Below are positions 45,447 through 54,081 of a stretch of 64,000 bases of DNA, one piece after another (the first letter of the stretch is position 1; every line of letters begins with the position of its first letter). A program made the position numbers and the translations under genes. Source of the DNA: Paenibacillus_E sp052115445 (lineage in GTDB: Bacteria; Bacillota; Bacilli; Paenibacillales; NBRC-103111). The notes beneath the pieces are model-generated. The model was not told the DNA's origin and made no database searches. It saw nothing but the letters and a program-made list of their open reading frames with translations. The DNA is taken from the NCBI RefSeq assembly GCF_052115445.1, contig NZ_JBFRGR010000001.1:186001-250000 (forward strand), given 5' to 3'.

Positions 45447-46547
45447 ATGACTCAGCGAATCGTCGTCAAAATCGGCAGCTCCTCATTAACCTCAGATACG
45501 GGTGGCTTGAATCCGGATAAAATACGTTTTTTTGCGGCTGAACTCGCACAATTGCAGCGCAGCGGCAGCCAAGTGCTGCTCGTGACCTCAGGCGCAGTAG
45601 CCGCAGGCTTCACCTCCCTTGGCTACCGCACACGGCCCAAGGTGCTGCACGAGAAGCAGGCCGCCGCAGCCGTCGGCCAAGCGCTCTTAATGCAGGCGTA
45701 CCATGAAGCATTTGCCTCCCACAGCGTAAGCGTGGCGCAAATTCTACTGACTCGGTACGACTTCTCCAACCGCAAGCGCGTGCAGAACGCGATGATGACG
45801 ATTGACGAGCTCCTGCAGCGCGGCGTCGTCCCGATTATTAACGANAACGACACCGTCTCGGTAGATGAATTGAAATTCGGCGACAATGATACGTTGTCGG
45901 CATTGGTAGGCAATTTGGTCAAAGCGAACAAATTGATCATCATTACCGATATGGACGGCCTATACACGGACGATCCTCGCAAGAACGCGAACGCACAGCG
46001 TATCGATCGCGTAGACGCCATCAGCGATGAGCTGTTCAGCTTCGCTGGAGGCTCTGGGAGCGCGGTCGGCACCGGCGGCATGCGCTCCAAGGTCGAGGCC
46101 GCGCGCATCGCGATGCGCGGGGGCGTGCCGGTCTTCATCGGGCGCGTGCTGGAGGAGGGTGATCTGAACCTTGCCGTTGGCGGAACGGGCAAGGGAACGT
46201 ATTTTGACACGGCGCTGAACAATCTGCCGGTCAAGAAGCAGTGGGTCGGCTTCCACTCGCTGCCCCAAGGGCAAATCATCGTTGATCAAGGCGCCAAGGC
46301 GGCCTTGATCAACGGTGGGAAGAGCCTGCTCCCCGCTGGCATCACGGCAGCGGTTGGCGACTTCCACCCCGGCGACGTCGTCGAGGTGATTTGCAGTGAA
46401 GGCGCGCTGCTGGGCCGCGGCGTCGTCAATTATGCGGCTTGGCAAGTGCAAGCCGCGGCAGGCCTATCGACCGACGAAGTCCAGAAGCGTGTCGAAGTTT
46501 CACGCATCGAAGTAATCCACCGCGATGAATGGGTGCCTTTGACATGA
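45447..46547 (+). CDS. proB: Glutamate 5-kinase
   Basis: A 366-residue enzyme for the first step of proline synthesis: an amino-acid-kinase domain (about 1-255; VVKIGSSSL at the start, GTGGM near 205) and a C-terminal PUA domain (about 270-355). Start ATG 45447 is ten bases after AAGGA; another ATG six bases earlier is possible. The gene contains a sharply GC-rich stretch. Its stop overlaps the proS start. Ambiguous base 45845 falls at the IINENDT motif. Confidence 0.95.
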   Translation: MTQRIVVKIGSSSLTSDTGGLNPDKIRFFAAELAQLQRSGSQVLLVTSGAVAAGFTSLGYRTRPKVLHEKQAAAAVGQALLMQAYHEAFASHSVSVAQILLTRYDFSNRKRVQNAMMTIDELLQRGVVPIINXNDTVSVDELKFGDNDTLSALVGNLVKANKLIIITDMDGLYTDDPRKNANAQRIDRVDAISDELFSFAGGSGSAVGTGGMRSKVEAARIAMRGGVPVFIGRVLEEGDLNLAVGGTGKGTYFDTALNNLPVKKQWVGFHSLPQGQIIVDQGAKAALINGGKSLLPAGITAAVGDFHPGDVVEVICSEGALLGRGVVNYAAWQVQAAAGLSTDEVQKRVEVSRIEVIHRDEWVPLT

Positions 46548-48247
46548 GACAACAACGATTACTAAACCCAACATTACGAGATGTACCGGGAGATGCCGAG
46601 GCAGCCAGTCACCGACTCATGCTGCGAGCAGGACTCATTCGACAGTTATCCAGCGGTATTTATTCCTACTTACCCTTGGGTCTTAAGGCCCTTCAACATA
46701 TTCAAACGATCGTACGTGAAGAAATGGACCGCGCTGGTGCACAAGAAATGCTCATGCCTGCCCTCCATCCTGCCGAATTATGGAAAGCCTCAGGTCGTTG
46801 GGATGTCTACGGTCCTGAATTAATGCGGCTTGAAGACCGCAATGGTCGTGAGTTTGCTTTAGGCGCTACACATGAAGAAGTCATTACAACACTCGTTAAA
46901 GATGAGATTCATTCTTATAAAAAGTTACCTGTCACGCTATATCAAATCCAAACGAAATATCGCGATGAGCGCAGACCTCGCTTCGGCCTGCTGCGTGGCC
47001 GTGAATTCCTTATGAAGGATGCGTACTCCTTTGATCGCTCCGCAAGCGGACTTGACGCGAGTTATCAAGCGATGTTCGATGCTTATGTTAACATTTTCAC
47101 ACGATGCGGTTTACAATTCCGAGCAGTTGAAGCCGATTCCGGCGCGATTGGCGGTACGGATACGCATGAATTCATGGCCTTGGCAGATGTGGGTGAGGAT
47201 ACGATTGTACATTGTCCATCCTGTCAGTATGCGGCTAACTTGGAGAAAGCCACTGGCGTAATTACCAACGAAGGTACCTCATCTACCGGTGTGCCACATG
47301 CACAACCAACGAAAATACTCACGCCTGGCGTAACGAGCATCAAACAATTAAGCCAATTCCTTACCATTGAACCGCAGCAAATTATCAAATCCGTTGCCAT
47401 CCAAGCGGAAGGCGCGCCTGTGATCGTGCTCATCCGTGGAGATCTCGAAATCAATGAGATCAAGCTGAAGCAGGTTCTCGGTGTAGATGAAATCACGATG
47501 CTATCCGAAGCTGAAATCAAAGCGCTTGGTTCGATAGCCGGGTTTATTGGGCCGCTTGGTCTATCATCCGTCAAATTACTTGCAGACACATCGATTCAAG
47601 GCTTAAATAACGCCGTTGTTGGCGCCAATGAAGCAGACTATCATCTTCAGCACGTAGATGTGCAGCGTGATCTTGGTGCATTAACCTTTGCTGATGTTCG
47701 CAATGTGGGCCAAGGAGAAAGCTGTATGCATTGCGGGCATGAACTCGCTTTTGCCAAAGGCATTGAAGTTGGGCACGTATTCAAGCTTGGTACCAAATAT
47801 AGTGAATCCCTTGGAGCTACGTTCAGCGATGAAAATGGCGTCTCCGAGCCAATGATCATGGGCTGTTATGGCATCGGCGTCTCTCGTGTTCTAGCTGCTG
47901 TTATTGAACAGCACCAGGATGAGCGAGGCATCATTTGGCCAAATGCCATTGCTCCTTATTCCATTCATCTGTTAACCGTTCAAGTGAAGGATGAAGCCCA
48001 AATGACATTATCCGAAGAGATCTATCACGCCTTAACCAATGCAGGCTATTCAGTCCTGTGGGATGATCGTGAAGAACGCCCTGGTGTGAAATTCAATGAT
48101 GCGGATTTACTCGGGTTCCCTTTACGATTAAACGTTGGTAAGAAAACGAGCGAGCGAATTATAGAATGCAAAGAACGCCGTAAAGGCGAGGTCTATGAAC
48201 TGAACGTGGAACAATTGTTAACGCATTGCCAATCCATATTTAACTAG
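46544..48247 (+). CDS. proS: Prolyl-tRNA synthetase, bacterial type
   Basis: A 567-residue class II synthetase. Motif 2 (KYRDERRPRFGLLRGREFLMKDAYSF) and motif 3 (GIGVSRVLAAVIEQ) are clear, with an insertion editing domain (about 230-385) between them and a C-terminal anticodon-binding domain. ATG 46544 shares the last bases of proB (ATGA) and fits the family start (MRQQRLLNPTLRD). It lies inside the proline biosynthetic operon, so tRNA-Pro charging controls both supply of proline and its use. Confidence 0.96.
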   Translation: MRQQRLLNPTLRDVPGDAEAASHRLMLRAGLIRQLSSGIYSYLPLGLKALQHIQTIVREEMDRAGAQEMLMPALHPAELWKASGRWDVYGPELMRLEDRNGREFALGATHEEVITTLVKDEIHSYKKLPVTLYQIQTKYRDERRPRFGLLRGREFLMKDAYSFDRSASGLDASYQAMFDAYVNIFTRCGLQFRAVEADSGAIGGTDTHEFMALADVGEDTIVHCPSCQYAANLEKATGVITNEGTSSTGVPHAQPTKILTPGVTSIKQLSQFLTIEPQQIIKSVAIQAEGAPVIVLIRGDLEINEIKLKQVLGVDEITMLSEAEIKALGSIAGFIGPLGLSSVKLLADTSIQGLNNAVVGANEADYHLQHVDVQRDLGALTFADVRNVGQGESCMHCGHELAFAKGIEVGHVFKLGTKYSESLGATFSDENGVSEPMIMGCYGIGVSRVLAAVIEQHQDERGIIWPNAIAPYSIHLLTVQVKDEAQMTLSEEIYHALTNAGYSVLWDDREERPGVKFNDADLLGFPLRLNVGKKTSERIIECKERRKGEVYELNVEQLLTHCQSIFN

Positions 48248-48258
48248 GAGGTCTCCCC

Positions 48259-49506
48259 ATGAGTGAAGTGATTACAAAATCTAAGCTTGCTAAACAAGCT
48301 GCCCAAGCAATGGGCAATCTTACAACTGAGCAAAAAAATGCAGCCTTGCTGCTAATGGCAGACGCCTTAATTACGGAGCAACAAGCGATCATTGAAGCTA
48401 ACAGCAAGGATTTGCAGCGTGGCAAAGAGCTAGGCACTAGCGCATCTCTACTAGACCGATTGGCGTTAAACGAAACGCGCATTGCGGCGATGGCCGAAGG
48501 TCTTCGTCAAATCGCTGAGCTTCCTGATCCAATCGGAGATACGCTTGAATCATTTGATCGCCCTAATGGTCTGCGCATTCGCAAAATCCGTGTACCCCTC
48601 GGCGTTATCGGCATTATTTATGAAGCTAGACCGAATGTCACGGTCGATGCGGCTGGTCTTTGTCTCAAAACAGGCAACGCTGTTGTGCTCCGTGGCGGAT
48701 CTTCAGCCCTATTTTCGAATGAGAAAATTGTGGAGGTACTGCATACAGCTTTAGAGCGTTCTGACCTGCCGGCAGATGCCCTGCAATTAATCCTAAGCGC
48801 AGATCGCAGCTCCGTCGATGAAATGCTGAAGCTGAATGGCCTCATTGACGTGCTAATTCCGCGTGGTGGACACTCACTTATTCAAAATGTTGTCAATAAC
48901 GCGTCCGTCCCAGTCATTGAAACAGGTGCAGGGGTGTGTCATACTTTTATAGATCAAAGTGCACAGCTCGATATGGCAATTCGAATCGGGATTAATGCGA
49001 AGGCACAACGTCCTTCTGTTTGTAATAGTATGGAGACTTTGCTTGTACACGAAGCCATTGCGGATAAGCATTTAGCTGCGATTGCCGATGCCTTCCAAGG
49101 CGTTCATGTTGAGCTGCGTGGTGATGAGCGTTCAAGAGCTTTGGTACCAAGTATGCTGGTAGCTGAACAAGCCGATTGGGGTACGGAGTACGGGGATTAT
49201 ATTTTATCCATCAAAGTTGTTAAAGATCTAGATGAAGCGCTAGCTCACATTCGTAATTACGGGACGATGCACTCCGAGTGTATTGTGACGGAAGATGCTG
49301 CTAATGCTGAGAAATTCCTGCAAGAAGTAGATGCTGCTGCTGTTTATCATAATGCTTCGACACGTTTCACGGATGGATTTGAGTTTGGCTTTGGCGCGGA
49401 GATTGGTATCTCCACTCAGAAGCTTCATTCACGTGGCCCAATGGGTCTGCCTGCTTTGACCTCGACCAAATACCGTGTCTATGGAACCGGACAAATACGC
49501 GAATAA
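48259..49506 (+). CDS. proA: Gamma-glutamyl phosphate reductase
   Basis: A 415-residue NADPH-dependent dehydrogenase that reduces gamma-glutamyl phosphate to the semialdehyde. It has the aldehyde-dehydrogenase fold with GVIGIIYEARPNVTVDAA, and the catalytic cysteine is likely within AQRPSVCNSMETLL (near 255). GGAGGT precedes the ATG. It follows proS by 11 bases. Confidence 0.97.
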   Translation: MSEVITKSKLAKQAAQAMGNLTTEQKNAALLLMADALITEQQAIIEANSKDLQRGKELGTSASLLDRLALNETRIAAMAEGLRQIAELPDPIGDTLESFDRPNGLRIRKIRVPLGVIGIIYEARPNVTVDAAGLCLKTGNAVVLRGGSSALFSNEKIVEVLHTALERSDLPADALQLILSADRSSVDEMLKLNGLIDVLIPRGGHSLIQNVVNNASVPVIETGAGVCHTFIDQSAQLDMAIRIGINAKAQRPSVCNSMETLLVHEAIADKHLAAIADAFQGVHVELRGDERSRALVPSMLVAEQADWGTEYGDYILSIKVVKDLDEALAHIRNYGTMHSECIVTEDAANAEKFLQEVDAAAVYHNASTRFTDGFEFGFGAEIGISTQKLHSRGPMGLPALTSTKYRVYGTGQIRE

Positions 49507-49528
49507 ACCTTAAGAGGAGGAACAACGG

Positions 49529-50398
49529 ATGTCAATCCTGTTATCGCAAGCTAAAATTGCCTTTGTAGGCGCAGGCTCCATGGCTGAAGCCATCGTCCGC
49601 GGACTCATTCAGACGAAAGTCGCGAATCCGCAAAACGTTTATATGATGAATCGCTCCAATCAGGATCGCTTGGCGTTTTTATGCTCCGAATATGGCGTTC
49701 AAGCCACTTCAGATCAAGCGACGAAAAACACAATTATTCAAGAAGCCGACGTTGTTGTTCTCTGTATGAAGCCGAAAGATGTGGAATCATCTTTTGCAGA
49801 GCTTGGGCCGCTTTTGAGCGAGCGTCAGCTGTTAATTTCCGTCATTGCAGGCCTTTCCATCGAGAAATCAGAAAGACTATTGCAAACCAATGCGCCAATT
49901 GTGCGTACAATGCCAAATACTTCCTCCACCATCGGATTAGGCGCAACAGGAATGAGCTTCTCGTCTAAGGTTAATGATACATTCAAGCAGTTTGCCATCC
50001 AAATGTTTGAAGCGGTTGGGACTGTTACGATTGTAGAAGAAGATAAGCTTGAAATCCTTACTGGCATTTCCGGAAGTGGCCCTGCCTACGTGTACTATCT
50101 CATGGAAGCGATGATTAAAGCGGGCATCGAAGGCGGCTTAACCGCAGAAGATGCTAATCAATTAACGCTCCAAACGGTGCTCGGCGCTGCACACATGGTA
50201 CAAAATACGATGGAGCACCCTGCGGAATTACGCCGCAAAGTGACGTCTCCTAATGGAGCTACGCATGCTGCTATTCAAGCTTTGGATCGCTATCAGTTCG
50301 ATGAAGCTATCCATCAAGCTGTGTTGCATTGTGCCGCTCGTACGAAGGAAATGGGCGAACAAATTGCCGCTACCAGCACTGTTGGCAAATCAGTTTAA
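49529..50398 (+). CDS. proC: Pyrroline-5-carboxylate reductase
   Basis: A 289-residue NAD(P)H-dependent enzyme making proline from pyrroline-5-carboxylate. The Rossmann motif (AFVGAGSMAEAIVRG) is near residues 11-25, and the C-terminal dimer domain has GISGSGPAYVY and a SPNGATHAAI motif. GAGGAGG lies eight bases before the ATG. It is the last pro gene; only 65 bases and no terminator separate it from mtnW. Confidence 0.96.
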   Translation: MSILLSQAKIAFVGAGSMAEAIVRGLIQTKVANPQNVYMMNRSNQDRLAFLCSEYGVQATSDQATKNTIIQEADVVVLCMKPKDVESSFAELGPLLSERQLLISVIAGLSIEKSERLLQTNAPIVRTMPNTSSTIGLGATGMSFSSKVNDTFKQFAIQMFEAVGTVTIVEEDKLEILTGISGSGPAYVYYLMEAMIKAGIEGGLTAEDANQLTLQTVLGAAHMVQNTMEHPAELRRKVTSPNGATHAAIQALDRYQFDEAIHQAVLHCAARTKEMGEQIAATSTVGKSV

Positions 50399-50463
50399 TC
50401 CGTTTCTGTGAAACAAGTGGAACATAAGTGAAGTGATTCTAGTGAAGCAGGTGAAAGTTCGTT

Positions 50464-51732
50464 ATGAGTTCATATTGTTTAGCAACGTATCGGAGTTTCG
50501 ATGAGAAAGCCGATTTTCATAAAAAAGCAACAAGCATCGCAGTTGGTCTCACCGTTGGCAGCTGGACGGAACTGCCTGAGGCTCAGAAAGCTTCTATGGA
50601 GAAGCATTTGGGTAAAGTCGTTTCCGTTGAAGTCCACGAACCTGCTGCAGGAGAACCCGCTTCCAACCGCTATGCGGACATCACCATCGCGTACCCCGAT
50701 GTCAACTATAGTCGGGATATCCCCGCGTTGTTAGTGACTGTTTTCGGCAAGCTGTCTATGGATGGCAAAATCAAACTGATCGACCTTGCCTTCTCTTCTG
50801 ATTTCCTGGCTGGGTTCCCCGGCCCGAAATTCGGGATGCAAGGCGTTCGTAATCTTCTAGGTGTGCATGATCGCCCGCTTCTGATGAGCATCTTCAAGTC
50901 CGTTGTCGGGTATGAACTGCCAGCCTTGCGTGAGCAGTTCTACTTACAAGCGGCTGGTGGCGTCGATCTCATCAAGGATGACGAGATTTTATTCGAAAAT
51001 CCGTTAACGCCCATGGAGAAACGCATTGCGATTTGTCTTGAAGCAGCTGAACAAGCCACGAAGGAAACGGGTCAAAAGCTGCTCTATGCGGTTAATTTGA
51101 CAGGATCAACATCCAAACTAGCTTCCCAAGCCAAAAAAGCCATCGCAGCTGGTGCCAATGCGTTGCTTTTCAATGTGTTGGCATACGGTTTCGATGTTCT
51201 GCATGAATTAAGCTCGGATCCCGACATTAACATTCCGATCATGGCACATCCTGCCTTGGCTGGAGCAACCTATCCGTCGCCACATTACGGTATCTCCCCT
51301 TCTGTTCTACTAGGCAAATTAATGCGTCTTGCTGGTGCTGATTTGGTATTATTCCCTTCCCCATACGGCTCCGTTGTGATGCCAAAGGAAGAGAATTTGG
51401 CCATTAAGCATGTGCTGTTAACGCAGGATTTACGTAAAGATTACACGTATCAAGCACCGACTGATGTACAATTAACATTAGCACCAAGCTTCCCGGTTCC
51501 TTCCGCGGGTATCCATCCTGGTTTAGTTCCGCTCATTTTGCGTGATTTCGGACAGGATGTTATCGTGAACGCCGGAGGCGGCATCCATGGTCACCCGATG
51601 GGAACGATTGCTGGGGGACAAGCTTTCCGCCAAGCGATTGATGCGACTTTACAAGGCACATCATTACGCGAGTACGCCCTAACACATCCAGAGCTACAAT
51701 CTGCTATTGACACATGGGGGACTAGAGAATGA
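50464..51732 (+). CDS. mtnW: 2,3-diketo-5-methylthiopentyl-1-phosphate enolase (RuBisCO-like)
   Basis: A 422-residue form IV RuBisCO-like protein of methionine salvage. The active-site segment GGVDLIKDDE gives the carbamylatable Lys171 with Mg ligands Asp173 and Glu174. It lacks carbon fixation function and enolises the diketo phosphate. Its stop overlaps mtnX (ATGA). No SAM-sensing or T-box leader is present in the 65 bases upstream, so it may be transcribed from the proline operon. Confidence 0.93.
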   Translation: MSSYCLATYRSFDEKADFHKKATSIAVGLTVGSWTELPEAQKASMEKHLGKVVSVEVHEPAAGEPASNRYADITIAYPDVNYSRDIPALLVTVFGKLSMDGKIKLIDLAFSSDFLAGFPGPKFGMQGVRNLLGVHDRPLLMSIFKSVVGYELPALREQFYLQAAGGVDLIKDDEILFENPLTPMEKRIAICLEAAEQATKETGQKLLYAVNLTGSTSKLASQAKKAIAAGANALLFNVLAYGFDVLHELSSDPDINIPIMAHPALAGATYPSPHYGISPSVLLGKLMRLAGADLVLFPSPYGSVVMPKEENLAIKHVLLTQDLRKDYTYQAPTDVQLTLAPSFPVPSAGIHPGLVPLILRDFGQDVIVNAGGGIHGHPMGTIAGGQAFRQAIDATLQGTSLREYALTHPELQSAIDTWGTRE

Positions 51733-52391
51733 GCAAGGAACGCATTATCTTTTGTGACTTTGACGGTACAATCACCGTTAACGATAACATTGTAGCGATT
51801 ATGAAACACTTCAATCCTGAAGGTTGGGAAGGCATCGTTGAACAGATTGTGACACAGCAAATATCCATTCGTGAAGGTGTTGGCGGGATGTTCGATCTAC
51901 TGCCTACCTCACGGAAGGATGAGATTGTCGATTATGCGATCAACAATGCTAGAATCCGGGATGGTTTTGAAGAATTTGTCTCCTATTGTAAGGAGCAAGG
52001 GATTACACTTTTGATCACAAGCGGAGGCATTGATTTCTTTATTTATCCATTGCTTCGTGCGTTTGCGATTCCAGAGAATCATATTTATTGCAATGCCAGC
52101 TCATTCGAAGGGGAAACCATCGAGATTCTATGGCCGAATCCATGTGATGCCCATTGTCAAACCGACTGCGGGATGTGCAAAACAAGCATCATTCGTTCCT
52201 ACGATCCCGAGCGCTATGAGCGGATTATTATCGGAGACAGCATCACCGATTTTGAAGGTGCTAAGTTAGTGGATACGATTTTTGCCAGATCTCATCTCAT
52301 CGAGCGTTGTGAGGGGCTGGGCTATGCGTACCACCCTTTCGAAACGTTCTTCGATATCATTAAGCAATTGGAGGCTGAACCCGTCAAATGA
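51729..52391 (+). CDS. mtnX: 2-hydroxy-3-keto-5-methylthiopentenyl-1-phosphate phosphatase
   Basis: A 220-residue HAD phosphatase. The nucleophile motif FCDFDGTIT has Asp10 and Asp12; a later GDSITDFEGAKL carries the acidic metal ligands. It produces the acireductone consumed by MtnD, which is not in the window. It overlaps mtnW and mtnB by four bases at each end, so the three genes are tightly coupled. Confidence 0.93.
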   Translation: MSKERIIFCDFDGTITVNDNIVAIMKHFNPEGWEGIVEQIVTQQISIREGVGGMFDLLPTSRKDEIVDYAINNARIRDGFEEFVSYCKEQGITLLITSGGIDFFIYPLLRAFAIPENHIYCNASSFEGETIEILWPNPCDAHCQTDCGMCKTSIIRSYDPERYERIIIGDSITDFEGAKLVDTIFARSHLIERCEGLGYAYHPFETFFDIIKQLEAEPVK

Positions 52392-53023
52392 GTATTTTAC
52401 TAGAAGAAAAACAGCGTGCCTTCGCTGAATTACGAGACATCAAAGCAAATTTAGCGGCGCGTGGATGGTTCCCTGCGACAAGCGGCAACTTATCCATTCG
52501 TGTTGGCGGCTTTGAGCCGAGTGCTTTCACCTTCGCTATCACATCTAGCGGTAGAGATAAATCCGTCCAAACGCCTGAGGATTTCCTTCTTGTCAATGAG
52601 AATGGTTTGCCAACGGAAGCTACAGGCCTTAAGCCATCTGCGGAAACCTTGATCCATAGTGAGATTTACCGTTTAACAGGCGCTGGCGCCATTTTCCACG
52701 TGCACACGATCTTCAATAACTTAGTTTCCGAGCTGTATGGAGAACGTGGTAGCATTCCAGTTGATGGCGTTGAGTTGATCAAAGCGTTCAACATTTGGGA
52801 TGAGGAAGCACAGATCGAGATTCCGATTCTGCCCAACTATGCGGAAATTCCCCGTATCGCAGAACTAGTCGAAGGCGCGATTGTACCTCGTATTCCAGGC
52901 ATCGTGCTTCGTAAGCACGGGATTTACGCTTGGGGTGCGAATGCCTTTGAAGCAAAGCGTCACCTCGAAGCATTCGAATTCTTGTTCGAATATGTGTACC
53001 GTTTGCATTTGCTGAAAAAGTAA
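52388..53023 (+). CDS. mtnB: Methylthioribulose-1-phosphate dehydratase
   Basis: A 211-residue class II aldolase-fold zinc enzyme, with His104 and His106 (HVHTIF), Glu86 in SAETLIH and a later RKHGIYAWG histidine. It acts before MtnW. It is the last gene of the mtnWXB unit and is followed by a terminator-like inverted repeat. mtnD, mtnA and mtnK are not in this window. Confidence 0.93.
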   Translation: MSILLEEKQRAFAELRDIKANLAARGWFPATSGNLSIRVGGFEPSAFTFAITSSGRDKSVQTPEDFLLVNENGLPTEATGLKPSAETLIHSEIYRLTGAGAIFHVHTIFNNLVSELYGERGSIPVDGVELIKAFNIWDEEAQIEIPILPNYAEIPRIAELVEGAIVPRIPGIVLRKHGIYAWGANAFEAKRHLEAFEFLFEYVYRLHLLKK

Positions 53024-53065
53024 TCTAATCCACGTGTAGCCGCGGTGCGGACTTTCTAGATTGCA

Positions 53066-53106
53066 GTTACGGAACGTGGTTCTGCTATTTTCTTGAAATC
53101 ACCCTT
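53066..53106 (+). repeat. Interspersed repeat unit, copy A
   Basis: GTTACGGAACGTGGTTCTGC then TATTTTCTTGAAATC resembles copy B at 53116 and the inverted copy C at 53170. It follows mtnB. Confidence 0.7.
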
Positions 53107-53115
53107 TTATTTAAA

Positions 53116-53206
53116 GTTGCGGAACGTCAGTCCGCTATTTCGTTAATTTCAGCGCATTTCTTGCGTTTGTGGCGAAATAGAGGAACCACGTTCCGCAACT
53201 TTTTTA
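53116..53206 (+). terminator. Inverted repeat copies B and C forming a terminator after mtnB
   Basis: GTTGCGGAACGT (53116-53127) pairs with ACGTTCCGCAAC (53188-53199), and CTATTTCG pairs with CGAAATAG inside it. Six T residues follow, so this pair is a good rho-independent terminator for mtnWXB. It is built from two opposed copies of the repeat family. Confidence 0.8.
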
Positions 53207-53220
53207 TTTGACTATTTGAA

Positions 53221-53246
53221 CTCAAATAGCGTCCTCTCGTTCCATA
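53221..53246 (-). repeat. Interspersed repeat unit, degenerate copy D
   Basis: AAATAGCGTCCTCTCGTTCC is a degenerate, inverted version of the same unit (reverse complement begins GGAACGAGAGGACGCTATTT). Confidence 0.5.
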
Positions 53247-53523
53247 TCTTTATGGCGGGAAAGCGGGGTTGAGGTTTGTGGGGCGGAGGCAATGTTATCA
53301 GGTTAGATAATATGGTGGCATTTCGGCAGATGAGCTATTGTGGCGTAGCGGGATACTGTGGACTTGGGGTAGCTGGTGGTTGTTGTAGGCGTGGAGACAA
53401 CGTGGCTTAACGGCAGGGTTGTCGTAGCTATGCGGTTTTTGAGCATGTTTGCACTTGGCTGGGTGCTGGTAGCCAGGGCTCTTCAGGAGTGCTGTGAGAC
53501 AACGCGTAGTTTTATAGTGATCG

Positions 53524-53590
53524 CACACACACTCACACTCACTCTCACTCTCACTCTCACTCTCACACACACTCTCTCACTCTCACCTCT
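53524..53590 (+). repeat. Pyrimidine-rich microsatellite (CACTCT units)
   Basis: About 65 bases of CACACTCACACTCACTCTCA-like sequence contain several perfect ACTCTC units. The purine/pyrimidine asymmetry is nearly complete except for the A residues. No gene is supported here. Confidence 0.9.
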
Positions 53591-53611
53591 CCACTTCCTC
53601 TTCCCTATCTC

Positions 53612-53796
53612 AAAAATGCAAAAATACAACCTTTTCTACTTATTTAGGATCGAAATTAGTAAATGCGTGCAAATAGGCAACCTTTTTAAGGTCTTCCAGG
53701 CAAATCTCCTGAAATCACTCCCATTTGATGCCTATTTGCATCAATTTCTAATAAATGTGGGAAGAACNCATTTGTAAAATGCTCTTTTGCATTTTT
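53612..53796. repeat. Nested inverted-repeat element
   Basis: Outer arms AAAAATGCAAAA (53612-53623) and TTTTGCATTTTT (53785-53796) are perfect complements, as are inner arms TGCAAATAGGCA (53668-53679) and TGCCTATTTGCA (53729-53740). The left half also contains two direct copies of TGCAAAxAxxCAACCTTTT. It could be a MITE-like or RNA-forming repeat. No target-site duplication was established. Confidence 0.6.
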
Positions 53797-54031
53797 GACA
53801 GGCTAGGTGACTTGCTACGTTACTCCACTTTCCCCCAATATCATCTCTTTATCGTTATACTCACCAATTACTCACATAACACTCGTAACTCCACATTACA
53901 GTCAGTCCTCATTACACAATAATCATAATGGGGGGAGAATTGCGGGGCTGGGCGCGGGGTTAGCACCATACGTCGGTGACACAACGCGCGCCCAGGATTC
54001 GCGCGCGTTGGCAAATACACAGAGAAGCAGC

Positions 54032-54080
54032 AAAAAAACGCCCATTTCCTCTCCCTTTCGGAGTGAAAAATGGGCGTTTC
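54032..54080 (-). terminator. Terminator after dnaD
   Basis: AAACGCCCATTT pairs with AAATGGGCGTTT and runs into seven T residues on the minus strand, directly after the dnaD stop. Confidence 0.92.
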
Positions 54081-54081
54081 C

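Noticed and set aside
50399..50463. SAM-sensing leader before mtnW
   Set aside because: Only 65 bases are present and no riboswitch core is seen.
53116..53206. CRISPR array from repeated GTTGCGG units
   Set aside because: Copies are degenerate, differently oriented and unevenly spaced, with no spacers of constant length.
53298..53777. Open frames across the CACTCT repeat and nearby region
   Set aside because: They only translate the microsatellite and repeats (Ser-Glu or Thr-Leu runs) and have no ribosome site.
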